Assembly (NCBI GenBank): GCA_009702525.1
Contig: WLHW01000030.1
Span: 1 to 13,065, forward strand
Origin: Actinomycetota bacterium
GTDB taxonomy: Bacteria > Actinomycetota > Actinomycetes > Nanopelagicales > Nanopelagicaceae
Reading direction: 5' to 3'
DNA: 13,065 nt
The notes beneath the pieces were generated by a model that worked only from the letters and a program-made list of their open reading frames with translations, was not told the origin of the DNA and made no database searches. A program made the position numbers and the translations under genes. Of this stretch, positions 1 to 5,992 are shown piece after piece (the stretch's first letter is position 1; every line of letters starts with the position of its first letter).

Positions 1-16
1 CCACCCGTTCTAATAC

Positions 17-89
17 GGGGACCTAGCTCAATTGGTAGAGCACCGCCTTTGCAAGGCGGGGGTTAGGGGTTCGATTCCCCTGGTCTCCA
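17..89 (+). tRNA. tRNA-Ala (anticodon UGC)
   Basis: A full cloverleaf can be drawn. The acceptor stem pairs 17-23 with 82-88, the anticodon stem is 43-47 with 55-59, the loop TTTGCAA carries anticodon TGC at 50-52, and the T arm is 65-81 with the usual TTCGATT loop. Acceptor pair 3:70 is G19-T86, the G:U wobble that AlaRS recognises, which confirms alanine identity. The discriminator base is A89. No CCA is encoded, since the next bases are CAT, so CCA must be added after transcription. It decodes GCA codons. In other actinobacteria tRNA-Ile and tRNA-Ala genes lie just upstream of ppiA, which fits this position. Confidence 0.97.
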
Positions 90-90
90 C

Positions 91-603
91 ATGTCAAACA
101 CTGCAACCCTTCACACATCACTCGGTGACATTGTTATCGAACTTTTTCCTAACCATGCACCAAAGACTGTTGCTAACTTTGTTGAACTAGCAACCGGTGC
201 AAAAGAGTGGACTGATCCAAACACGGGCTCGGCAACAAAGGCCAATTTGTATGACGGCACAATTTTTCACCGTGTTATCGATGGCTTCATGATTCAAGGC
301 GGAGATCCACTTGGTCGCGGAACTGGTGGACCAGGATATCGCTTCGCAGATGAGTTTCACGGAGAGTTAGTTTTTGATCGTCCTTATATTCTTGCAATGG
401 CTAACTCTGGACCAGGTACAAATGGTTCACAGTTCTTTATTACAACAGCGCCAACAACATGGTTAAATCGTAAGCACTCAATCTTTGGTGAAGTTAAAGA
501 TTCTGCAAGCCAGGCAGTAGTAGACGCAATTGGAAAAGCTAAAACCGGCGCGCAAGATAAGCCAGTTACAGATATAACAATTAACAGCGTCACCATTGCT
601 TAA
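91..603 (+). CDS. ppiA: Cytoplasmic cyclophilin-type peptidyl-prolyl cis-trans isomerase
   Basis: This 170-residue single-domain cyclophilin catalyses cis-trans isomerisation of X-Pro peptide bonds during folding. Family motifs are present: FHRVI at 59-63 with the catalytic Arg61, FMIQGGDP around 66-73, NGSQFFIT at 111-118, and WLNRKH at 124-129, where Trp124 occupies the cyclosporin-binding tryptophan position. There is no signal peptide or membrane segment, so it should be cytoplasmic. The ATG at 91 is chosen because the family's conserved N-terminus (ATLHTSLGDI) begins at residue 5 and the next Met is deep inside the domain. The ATG lies one base after the mature tRNA-Ala end, so there is no room for a ribosome binding site outside the tRNA. 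The 3' end overlaps the rhomboid gene by 8 bp. Length and synteny match Rv0009-type PpiA. Confidence 0.96.
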   Translation: MSNTATLHTSLGDIVIELFPNHAPKTVANFVELATGAKEWTDPNTGSATKANLYDGTIFHRVIDGFMIQGGDPLGRGTGGPGYRFADEFHGELVFDRPYILAMANSGPGTNGSQFFITTAPTTWLNRKHSIFGEVKDSASQAVVDAIGKAKTGAQDKPVTDITINSVTIA

Positions 604-1129
604 GCGTTCAGCAACTTACTCTTTAATCGCAGTTATCTGCGGTGCATATCTGCTGCAAATGATTGTTCCTTCAATTCAACAGAATTTATATCTGCGCGAT
701 CTTTCTTATATGCAATTCACAAACGAGTGGTATCGACTAATTACAGTCGCACTGACTCATGGCGGCTTAATGCATCTCGGTTTTAATATGTACGCCCTTA
801 TGGTTTTAGGTAATCCACTAGAAGCAGCTTTTGGGAAAAATAAGTTTCTTGCACTCTTTTTTGTATCGTTAATCACCGGCTCACTAGCTTCGGCATATTT
901 TGCCCAAATCCCGAGCGCCTCAGTTGGTGCATCTGGTGCAATTTTTGGATTATTTGGAGCACTCGCAATTGTTGGAAAGCGAATCGGAACCGATACTCGT
1001 TCCATCTATGTGATCATTGGAATTAATTTTGCAATTGGTTTTGCTTTAGGTGGTATCGATTGGCACGCCCACCTTGGGGGATTACTAGGCGGAGTTCTCG
1101 CCTCTCAAATCCTTCTTAATAAGAAGTAG
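596..1129 (+). CDS. Rhomboid family intramembrane serine protease
   Basis: This 177-residue integral membrane protein has about six hydrophobic segments. It carries the rhomboid signatures: HGGLMHLGFNM at 55-65 (the HxxxxHxxxN helix-2 region), GASG at 111-114 with nucleophile Ser113, and HLGGLLGG at 159-166, an HxxGxxxG motif that supplies catalytic His159. Rhomboids cleave transmembrane substrates within the bilayer; the substrate here is unknown. The start is TTG at 596, inside the end of ppiA (8 bp overlap). The next in-frame ATG at 659 would remove the first transmembrane helix, so TTG is preferred although no clear Shine-Dalgarno site precedes it. A rhomboid gene between ppiA and crgA is also found in Streptomyces. 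The protein is near the minimal bacterial rhomboid size, with no extra domain. Confidence 0.92.
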   Translation: MLKRSATYSLIAVICGAYLLQMIVPSIQQNLYLRDLSYMQFTNEWYRLITVALTHGGLMHLGFNMYALMVLGNPLEAAFGKNKFLALFFVSLITGSLASAYFAQIPSASVGASGAIFGLFGALAIVGKRIGTDTRSIYVIIGINFAIGFALGGIDWHAHLGGLLGGVLASQILLNKK

Positions 1130-1133
1130 AAAG

Positions 1134-1165
1134 TTATCCACAGCACTTACCCACAATGTGGAGAG
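1134..1165. other. Putative DnaA-box cluster (one perfect, two degenerate)
   Basis: Positions 1134-1142 read TTATCCACA, a perfect match to the classic DnaA box. Positions 1147-1155 read TTACCCACA, one mismatch, in the same orientation 13 bp further on. Positions 1157-1165 read on the minus strand as CTCTCCACA, two mismatches, facing the second box so that CCACAATGTGG forms a palindrome at 1151-1161. The spot lies just after the rhomboid stop, in non-coding DNA between convergent genes. In relatives this gene neighbourhood sits near dnaA/gyrA and oriC, which makes DnaA binding plausible. Function is not shown; chance cannot be excluded for the degenerate copies. Confidence 0.45.
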
Positions 1166-1166
1166 A

Positions 1167-1200
1167 GTTACAGCCGTGTAATTTAAAAGAGGCTGTTAAC
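1167..1200. terminator. Hairpin between convergent rhomboid and crgA genes
   Basis: GTTACAGCC at 1167-1175 pairs with GGCTGTTAAC at 1191-1200, giving nine base pairs with T1196 bulged and a 15-base A/T-rich loop. The 3' arm includes the crgA stop codon (1196-1198). A stem between two converging genes could end transcription from both sides. Neither side is followed by a T-tract, so it is not a canonical intrinsic terminator. Confidence 0.35.
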
Positions 1201-1462
1201 GCCAGCGAGTAGCGAGGGTAAAACCGACACCGATAAAGCCGAAGCCAATAACCATATTCCACGCACCAATACCAGGGATTGGATATCTAGTCTGAGTGAC
1301 GTAAAAAGTCACGATCCAGAAAAGACCAATCAGGAAGCCAGCGACCATCGTCGGAGCCAGCCATTTAGGGCTCTCGAGTGGTGCTCCAGGGGTATGGACC
1401 ACTACCCCGGCATCATGTGAGTGCTTTTCAATAACTTTCTTGCGGAGCTTGGATTTAGGCAT
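1196..1462 (-). CDS. crgA: Cell division protein CrgA
   Basis: This 88-residue protein has the CrgA layout. A basic N-terminus beginning MPKSKLRKK is followed by a short linker, a first transmembrane segment (about residues 40-56), a short external loop, GAWN, and a second segment (about 67-83) ending in TRWR. CrgA is an actinobacterial divisome/septation membrane protein that interacts with FtsZ and peptidoglycan synthesis proteins. The ATG at 1462 is chosen because the family starts with MPKSK and is about 84-93 residues long. A longer reading to TTG at 1525 would add 21 residues unlike the family and run into pabA. Sixteen bases separate this start from the divergent pabA start. No Shine-Dalgarno site is visible, and a TATCTT box 6 bases before the ATG suggests a leaderless mRNA. 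Confidence 0.93.
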   Translation of the reverse strand: MPKSKLRKKVIEKHSHDAGVVVHTPGAPLESPKWLAPTMVAGFLIGLFWIVTFYVTQTRYPIPGIGAWNMVIGFGFIGVGFTLATRWR

Positions 1463-1468
1463 ACGCGA

Positions 1469-1474
1469 AAGATA
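1469..1474 (-). promoter_or_regulatory. Candidate -10 box for leaderless crgA
   Basis: Read on the minus strand the site is TATCTT, which fits TAnnnT. Six bases separate it from the crgA ATG, so transcription would begin at the A of the start codon. No good -35 hexamer is seen 16-18 bp upstream. Confidence 0.4.
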
Positions 1475-1478
1475 CACC

Positions 1479-2129
1479 ATGAGCAAGAATGCTCCTATGG
1501 CCACCAGAATCCTTGTCGTCGACAACTACGACTCTTTTGTCTTTAACTTGGTGCAGTACTTAGGGCAGTTAGGCGCCGAGTGCACGGTCGTGCGAAATGA
1601 TGCCGTGAAGGCCGAAGAAGCCAGCACATATGACGGGGTATTAATTTCACCCGGGCCAGGAACACCTGAACGAGCTGGTGTGAGTATTGAGATGATCAAA
1701 TATTGCGCCGAGAAAAAAATTCCTTTGTTTGGTGTTTGTCTAGGCCATCAAGCAATCGGTGTTGCATTTGGTGCAACCGTCTCACGTGCTCCAGAACTGT
1801 TACATGGAAAGACTTCACTAGTACATCACAAAGGTCAAGGCGTATTAGCAAAACTCCCATCACCATTTACTGCAACGCGTTATCACTCTCTGTGTGTAGA
1901 ACCTGAAACCATTGGAAATGATTTAGAGATTACTGGGTCAACCGAATCTGGAATCGTTATGTCAATGCGTCACAAGAGTTTACCGATTGAAGGAGTTCAG
2001 TTTCATCCTGAGTCTGTATTAACGGAACACGGGCATGCAATGTTAGCTAATTGGTTAGTTGAGTGCGGAGACCTTAATGCGCAGGAGAAAGCAGTTGGTT
2101 TATCTCCCGTTGTTAGTTCAAGAAATTAA
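1479..2129 (+). CDS. pabA/trpG: Glutamine amidotransferase component of anthranilate / aminodeoxychorismate synthase
   Basis: This 216-residue class I glutamine amidotransferase hydrolyses glutamine and passes ammonia to a chorismate-binding partner (TrpE or PabB), feeding tryptophan or p-aminobenzoate/folate synthesis. The N-terminus RILVVDNYDSFVFNLVQYL is typical. The catalytic triad is Cys87 in GVCLGHQ, His176 and Glu178 in QFHPES; SPGPGTP (58-64) forms the oxyanion region. No synthase partner is in the window, so anthranilate and aminodeoxychorismate roles cannot be separated. The equivalent locus in Mycobacterium is trpG (Rv0013). The ATG at 1479 is preceded by purine-rich GAAAGA. The ATG at 1497 (MATRILVV) is an equally reasonable start and has AAGAAT 6 bases before it. 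The TTG at 1440 would overlap crgA. The stop overlaps the convergent pknB stop. Confidence 0.93.
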   Translation: MSKNAPMATRILVVDNYDSFVFNLVQYLGQLGAECTVVRNDAVKAEEASTYDGVLISPGPGTPERAGVSIEMIKYCAEKKIPLFGVCLGHQAIGVAFGATVSRAPELLHGKTSLVHHKGQGVLAKLPSPFTATRYHSLCVEPETIGNDLEITGSTESGIVMSMRHKSLPIEGVQFHPESVLTEHGHAMLANWLVECGDLNAQEKAVGLSPVVSSRN

Positions 2130-3676
2130 GGCGCTTTATTAACTGTAATTGTTACTGATTTACCGATTGTTTGTGTCGTTCCAGCATCAGGAGCTTGACG
2201 AATTACAACACCAACAGGTTGATTAGCATCGTAGGCTTCAATCTCTTTAACTAAGAATCCTGCTTGGACAAGAATCGTTTTTGCTTGAATCGCATCGACA
2301 CCAATTAATACAGGGACTTCAATTTGGCCACTTGCAATTTGTAGGACAACTCCACTACCAGCAGTAATTGTTGAACCCGGTTCGGGGGTTACTTGCAGAA
2401 TTGTTCCTTGTGGTTGATCGGATGCAACAGCTTCTGTCTGGGCAACTAAAAGTCCAACTGCCGCTAAAGCAGCGCGGGCATCAATAAGTGACATTCCAAT
2501 TAAATCCAAAGGAACTATGGCATCACCCGGACCATCAGAGATAGTCAGTACAACCCCAGAACCTTTTTGCGCCCGAGTTGTAGCTAATGGAATCTGACTA
2601 GCAACACGGTCTTTTGGAATTCTTGCATCGTGCGCCCGGGTAAAAGTCACAACATAGTCGGACAACATTGCTTGTGCATCGGCCTGCGTTAAACCAACCA
2701 CGTTTGGAATCTGAGGATAATTAGCGGTATTGGTACTTGGTCGCGTTAAAACAAGCACAGAAGAGACGGCCGCCAGAGAAACAACAGTTGATAGCGCGAT
2801 CACAAGAAGCTTACGTCGAGACATTTTCTTACGAGCAATTTTGGTTGTTAATACCTGCCCAGCCCCAATTTTAAATAGGTCACCTAACATCAAACCTGCA
2901 GATTGATAACGATCCTCAGGTTTTTTAGCCAGTGCGACATTTAAAATAACATCGATACCGGCCGGAAGATCTGGCTGAAGCGAACTAGGTGAGATTAACT
3001 TTCCTGAAACATGTTGGTAGGCAATCGATACCGGAGTTTCTCCAGTGAAAGGTGGGTGCCCAGTAAGAACTTCATACAACAAACATCCTGTCGAATAAAT
3101 GTCACTTCGTAAATCTGCAATTTCACCTAACGCTTGTTCCGGGGATAAGTACTGAGCGGTTCCAACAATGTTCCATGTACTAGTTAATGTTGCGCCTAAA
3201 TCAGCTAGAGCGCGGGCAATACCAAAATCCATTACCTTTACATCGCCCTGATCTGTAATCATGACGTTTGCTGGTTTAACATCGCGATGCACAATTCCGC
3301 GTTCGTGAGAGTATTCAAGTGCAGCCAAAATACCTTCGCCGATTTCCAAAGCTCGTTTTAATGGAACGCGCTCACCCTTATGTATTAACTCTCTTAGTGT
3401 GTGGCCAGAAACAAGCTCCATCACAATATAAGGAGCTGGCTCTTCGCCGGAGTCATAAACCGCAACGATTCCAGGATGATTCAAACCAGCAGCGGCCAGG
3501 GCCTCTTTTCTAAACCGCGAAACAAAGGATGGGTCGCGCGCTAAATCACTGCGTAAGATCTTTACTGCCACCTTACGCGCCAAGCGCGTGTCTTGTGCAA
3601 TATAAACATCGGCCATCCCGCCGGTACCAATCATTTCGCCAAGTTTGTATCGGTCGCCAAGAAGTTTGTCGTTCAT
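2126..3676 (-). CDS. pknB: Transmembrane Ser/Thr protein kinase with three PASTA domains (PknB)
   Basis: This 516-residue protein has a cytoplasmic kinase domain (about 10-270), a basic juxtamembrane stretch, one transmembrane helix (about 289-311) and three extracellular PASTA domains (about 320-382, 386-448 and 452-513). Kinase motifs are intact: glycine loop GTGGMADVY at 17-25, Lys39 in VAVKI, HRDVKPAN at 130-137 with Asp132, DFG at 150-152. The activation loop has T165-S-T167, aligning with the two autophosphorylated threonines of M. tuberculosis PknB, before GTAQYLSPE. PASTA domains bind muropeptides or lipid II and tie the kinase to cell-wall growth. Mycobacterial PknB has four PASTA units; here there are three. 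The ATG overlaps the pstP stop by 4 bp (ATGA), so the two are translationally coupled, and PstP is the expected counter-acting phosphatase. Confidence 0.96.
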   Translation of the reverse strand: MNDKLLGDRYKLGEMIGTGGMADVYIAQDTRLARKVAVKILRSDLARDPSFVSRFRKEALAAAGLNHPGIVAVYDSGEEPAPYIVMELVSGHTLRELIHKGERVPLKRALEIGEGILAALEYSHERGIVHRDVKPANVMITDQGDVKVMDFGIARALADLGATLTSTWNIVGTAQYLSPEQALGEIADLRSDIYSTGCLLYEVLTGHPPFTGETPVSIAYQHVSGKLISPSSLQPDLPAGIDVILNVALAKKPEDRYQSAGLMLGDLFKIGAGQVLTTKIARKKMSRRKLLVIALSTVVSLAAVSSVLVLTRPSTNTANYPQIPNVVGLTQADAQAMLSDYVVTFTRAHDARIPKDRVASQIPLATTRAQKGSGVVLTISDGPGDAIVPLDLIGMSLIDARAALAAVGLLVAQTEAVASDQPQGTILQVTPEPGSTITAGSGVVLQIASGQIEVPVLIGVDAIQAKTILVQAGFLVKEIEAYDANQPVGVVIRQAPDAGTTQTIGKSVTITVNKAP

Positions 3677-4446
3677 TGGGCCGCACCTAACAATTGATTA
3701 GCAGAAACCTCATCGCGCGTAACATCTGCAATTAACACCGTGACATTATCTGGCGCACCATTTACATATGTCGCATCGATAAGAGATTTAATAGCGGCTT
3801 CTTTATCGCCGGTTTTAAGTAATGTTTTAATCTCTTTTTCAGTTAAAACACCCGATAAACCATCACTACACAACAAATATCTGTCACCCTCTTTAGCGTC
3901 ATACACCTGCAAAACAGGATCGATATTTCCATCGCCCATCAAGGCTTGGGTAAGAACTGAACGCTGGGGATGATCTTTAGCTTCAATCAAAGAGATTGCA
4001 CCTTGATCAATAAGTTCCTGAATCACAGTGTGGTCGTTACTTAATTGTTCTAGATTATTTGAACGCAACCGATAACAACGAGAGTCACCGACATGCAAAA
4101 GCGCAATAGTTTCAGCATTAATAAGTAGGGCGGTAAGAGTTGTACCCATTCCCCGTAAATCACTAGCTTCTTTAACATACTCGCTGATATTTAAATCAAT
4201 TGTGTGTAATGAGTGCAGCAATAGATCTTCAATTGAATCAGAATCAATAGTTGTATCAGTCAGAACTGGTGCTAAAGCATGCAATGTAGTGATTGCAATT
4301 TTCGAGGCAATCTCACCTGCAGCGTGACCACCCATTCCATCGGCAACGGCAATCAAACGTCCAGTGACTAAGGCAGAGTCTTCATTACCGCTTCGGACTA
4401 AACCAAGGGCCGAGCGTGCACTGGTATCAAAACTAAAGGCGCCCAT
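3673..4446 (-). CDS. pstP: PP2C-family Ser/Thr protein phosphatase (soluble PstP)
   Basis: This 257-residue PPM/PP2C metal-dependent phosphatase is expected to dephosphorylate PknB and its targets. Visible motifs are GLVRSGNED with the phosphate-binding Arg18, ADGMGGHAAG with metal ligand Asp36, GMGTTLTALL at 99-108, HVGDSRCYR at 118-126, CSDGL with Asp195, and GAPDNVT with Asp233. The protein stops about 20 residues after the catalytic core and has no transmembrane helix, whereas the mycobacterial protein is about twice as long, with a membrane anchor and external domain. The gene is followed directly by pknB (4-bp overlap). The usual rodA, pbpA and pknA between these genes, and FHA genes upstream, are absent. 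The ATG at 4446 has no nearby Shine-Dalgarno site. Confidence 0.95.
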   Translation of the reverse strand: MGAFSFDTSARSALGLVRSGNEDSALVTGRLIAVADGMGGHAAGEIASKIAITTLHALAPVLTDTTIDSDSIEDLLLHSLHTIDLNISEYVKEASDLRGMGTTLTALLINAETIALLHVGDSRCYRLRSNNLEQLSNDHTVIQELIDQGAISLIEAKDHPQRSVLTQALMGDGNIDPVLQVYDAKEGDRYLLCSDGLSGVLTEKEIKTLLKTGDKEAAIKSLIDATYVNGAPDNVTVLIADVTRDEVSANQLLGAAQ

Positions 4447-4454
4447 AATGGATA

Positions 4455-4460
4455 AGCCTA
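4455..4460 (-). promoter_or_regulatory. Candidate -10 box for pstP-pknB
   Basis: On the minus strand the site reads TAGGCT (TAnnnT), with 8 bases to the pstP ATG. It would give a leaderless or one-to-two-base-leader transcript. No convincing -35 element is seen. It faces the phosphodiesterase promoter inside the same 34-bp gap. Confidence 0.35.
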
Positions 4461-4465
4461 ACCCC

Positions 4466-4474
4466 TGTTAATCT
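4466..4474 (+). promoter_or_regulatory. Extended -10 promoter, leaderless phosphodiesterase gene
   Basis: The sequence TGTTAATCT contains TGn followed by TAATCT, an extended -10 element. Six bases separate it from the ATG at 4481, so the transcript should start on the start codon. No -35 match is visible, as is common for extended -10 promoters. Confidence 0.5.
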
Positions 4475-4480
4475 TTAATC

Positions 4481-5158
4481 ATGAAGATTTACGCCCACCG
4501 CGGAGCTTCCATCGATTTCCCTGAAATGACTATGCGCGCCTATAAAGGCGCCGTTGATGTCGGTGCCGATGGCTTTGAATGTGACGTTCGGGTAACTAAA
4601 GATAATCAGCTGGTCTTATGGCACGACGCAGACATGAAACGAGTTGCTGGACATTCAGGTCGAATTGCGGAGATGAAGTTCTTAGAGATTAAACGCGAGT
4701 ATCCGGAGGCGATACTTTTAGAGGATCTTCTTGAACTTGCCAGAGAGAATAAGAAAGAGCTTGCGATAGAGACTAAACATCCAGTGCCAACAGGTAGTGC
4801 AGTTGAAAGAAAAGTCCTTGATTTAATTGCTGAAGAAGAACAGTTTGCCGATATTTTCTTGATGTCATTTTCATGGTTAGCAATTGAAAATATTCGCAAA
4901 ATTAACCCAAACCAAAGAACTGTTGCCCTGCTCGAGGATCGATTTAATGGACCAATGCGCAGATTTACCTCAGCAACTTACTTGGGCCCAAGCGTGGAAT
5001 TTTTACGGTTAAAGCCTGAGCTGACCCATGAGCAGCGAAAACTCTTTGTATGGACTGTTGATGACGCTGACGATATGCGTTTTTGTTCAGATAATGGTGT
5101 TGAAGTCCTAATTACAAATAATCCGTCATTTGCACGTAAGGTGCTCGGGTATCATTAG
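4481..5158 (+). CDS. Glycerophosphodiester phosphodiesterase
   Basis: This 225-residue protein is a TIM-barrel phosphodiesterase of the GDPD (GlpQ/UgpQ) family, which hydrolyses glycerophosphodiesters to glycerol-3-phosphate and an alcohol. It starts with AHRGAS (catalytic His6, Arg7), then PEMT with Glu15, the metal-site pair Glu33/Asp35 in FECDVRVTKD, and catalytic His48 in LWHDADMKR. IETKH at 96-100 matches the central metal/Lys strand, and WTVDD at 191-195 and ITNNP at 211-215 are the typical C-terminal strands. There is no signal peptide, so it is probably cytoplasmic and acts on imported or recycled lipid head-group diesters. The ATG at 4481 begins directly at the first barrel strand. 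It is first in a tightly packed run with pheA starting 3 bp after its stop, though no functional link to pheA is evident. Confidence 0.92.
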   Translation: MKIYAHRGASIDFPEMTMRAYKGAVDVGADGFECDVRVTKDNQLVLWHDADMKRVAGHSGRIAEMKFLEIKREYPEAILLEDLLELARENKKELAIETKHPVPTGSAVERKVLDLIAEEEQFADIFLMSFSWLAIENIRKINPNQRTVALLEDRFNGPMRRFTSATYLGPSVEFLRLKPELTHEQRKLFVWTVDDADDMRFCSDNGVEVLITNNPSFARKVLGYH

Positions 5159-5161
5159 CAA

Positions 5162-5992
5162 GTGAGTACATATGCATATTTAGGCCCAAAGGGTACGTTT
5201 ACCGAAGCGGCGCTCAAAAAGATTACTTCCTCTAATGATTCTTTGATTCCTTATGCCAATGTGACTGCTGCCCTTGATGCAGTACGTGTCGGCAAAGCTC
5301 ACTTTGCATTAGTACCAATCGAAAATTCAGTTGAAGGCGTTGTAGCCCGCACTCTTGATGAACTTGCAACTGGAACACCACTATCTATCGTGGGTGAAGT
5401 TACTTTGCCAGTTTCATTTGCGTTAATGGTTAAAAACGACGGTATTGATATTCGCCGCATCGCAACTCATCCTCATGCTGAAGCGCAATGCCGTGCATAT
5501 ATTGCTTTGAACTATCCAGATGCAGAGTTAATCTCAACGGCATCTACTGCCGCCGCTGCAGAAGCGATTGGCCGCGGCGAGTTTGATGCCGCTATCGCAG
5601 CACCGGTGGCTGCTGCCCACTATGGTCTGCGTGTTATTGCCGACAACATCGGCGACATTGTTGGTGCAATCACGCGCTTTGTTTTAGTCTCAAAACCTGC
5701 GACATCTCCCAAGGCAACAGGTTTTGATCGCACATCACTGGCTGTTTTTATTGGAATCGATCACGCGGGCGCACTACTTGATATTTTGACCGAGTTTGCC
5801 AAGCGCAACGTAAACCTAACTTTTATTCAAAGTCGTCCCACAGGTCTAGAGCTCGGGCATTATCATTTCATTATTGACGCAGAAGGCCATGTAAGCGATG
5901 CCCCTGTTAAGGAGACAATCGAAGCGTTACGTGCAATCTGTGAAGATATCCGTTTCTTAGGTTCATACCCCCGCGAAAAGGCTGCTAAATGA
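5162..5992 (+). CDS. pheA: Prephenate dehydratase
   Basis: This 276-residue monofunctional enzyme decarboxylates and dehydrates prephenate to phenylpyruvate in phenylalanine synthesis. The catalytic domain (about 3-178) shows YLGPKGTFTE at 6-15, PIENSVEGVV at 52-61, and the TRF motif at 171-173, whose Thr is catalytic. An ACT regulatory domain follows (about 191-268) with GALL at 203-206. The phenylalanine-binding ESRP motif reads QSRP at 223-226, so the acidic residue is replaced. The start is GTG at 5162, three bases after the previous stop and just before the first conserved strand; no good ribosome binding site precedes it. The stop overlaps the serS ATG (ATGA). The pheA-serS-HAD order is shared with Streptomyces. 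Confidence 0.96.
   Translation: MSTYAYLGPKGTFTEAALKKITSSNDSLIPYANVTAALDAVRVGKAHFALVPIENSVEGVVARTLDELATGTPLSIVGEVTLPVSFALMVKNDGIDIRRIATHPHAEAQCRAYIALNYPDAELISTASTAAAAEAIGRGEFDAAIAAPVAAAHYGLRVIADNIGDIVGAITRFVLVSKPATSPKATGFDRTSLAVFIGIDHAGALLDILTEFAKRNVNLTFIQSRPTGLELGHYHFIIDAEGHVSDAPVKETIEALRAICEDIRFLGSYPREKAAK

Noticed and set aside
1..16. Possible 3' end of an upstream tRNA-Ile
   Set aside because: The position before tRNA-Ala would suit tRNA-Ile, but only about 16 bases are present and no arm can be folded, so nothing can be claimed.
1463..1525. TTG start extending CrgA to 109 residues
   Set aside because: The extra 21 residues do not match the family, the overlap would run through the pabA start, and an ATG at the conserved MPKSK start is available.
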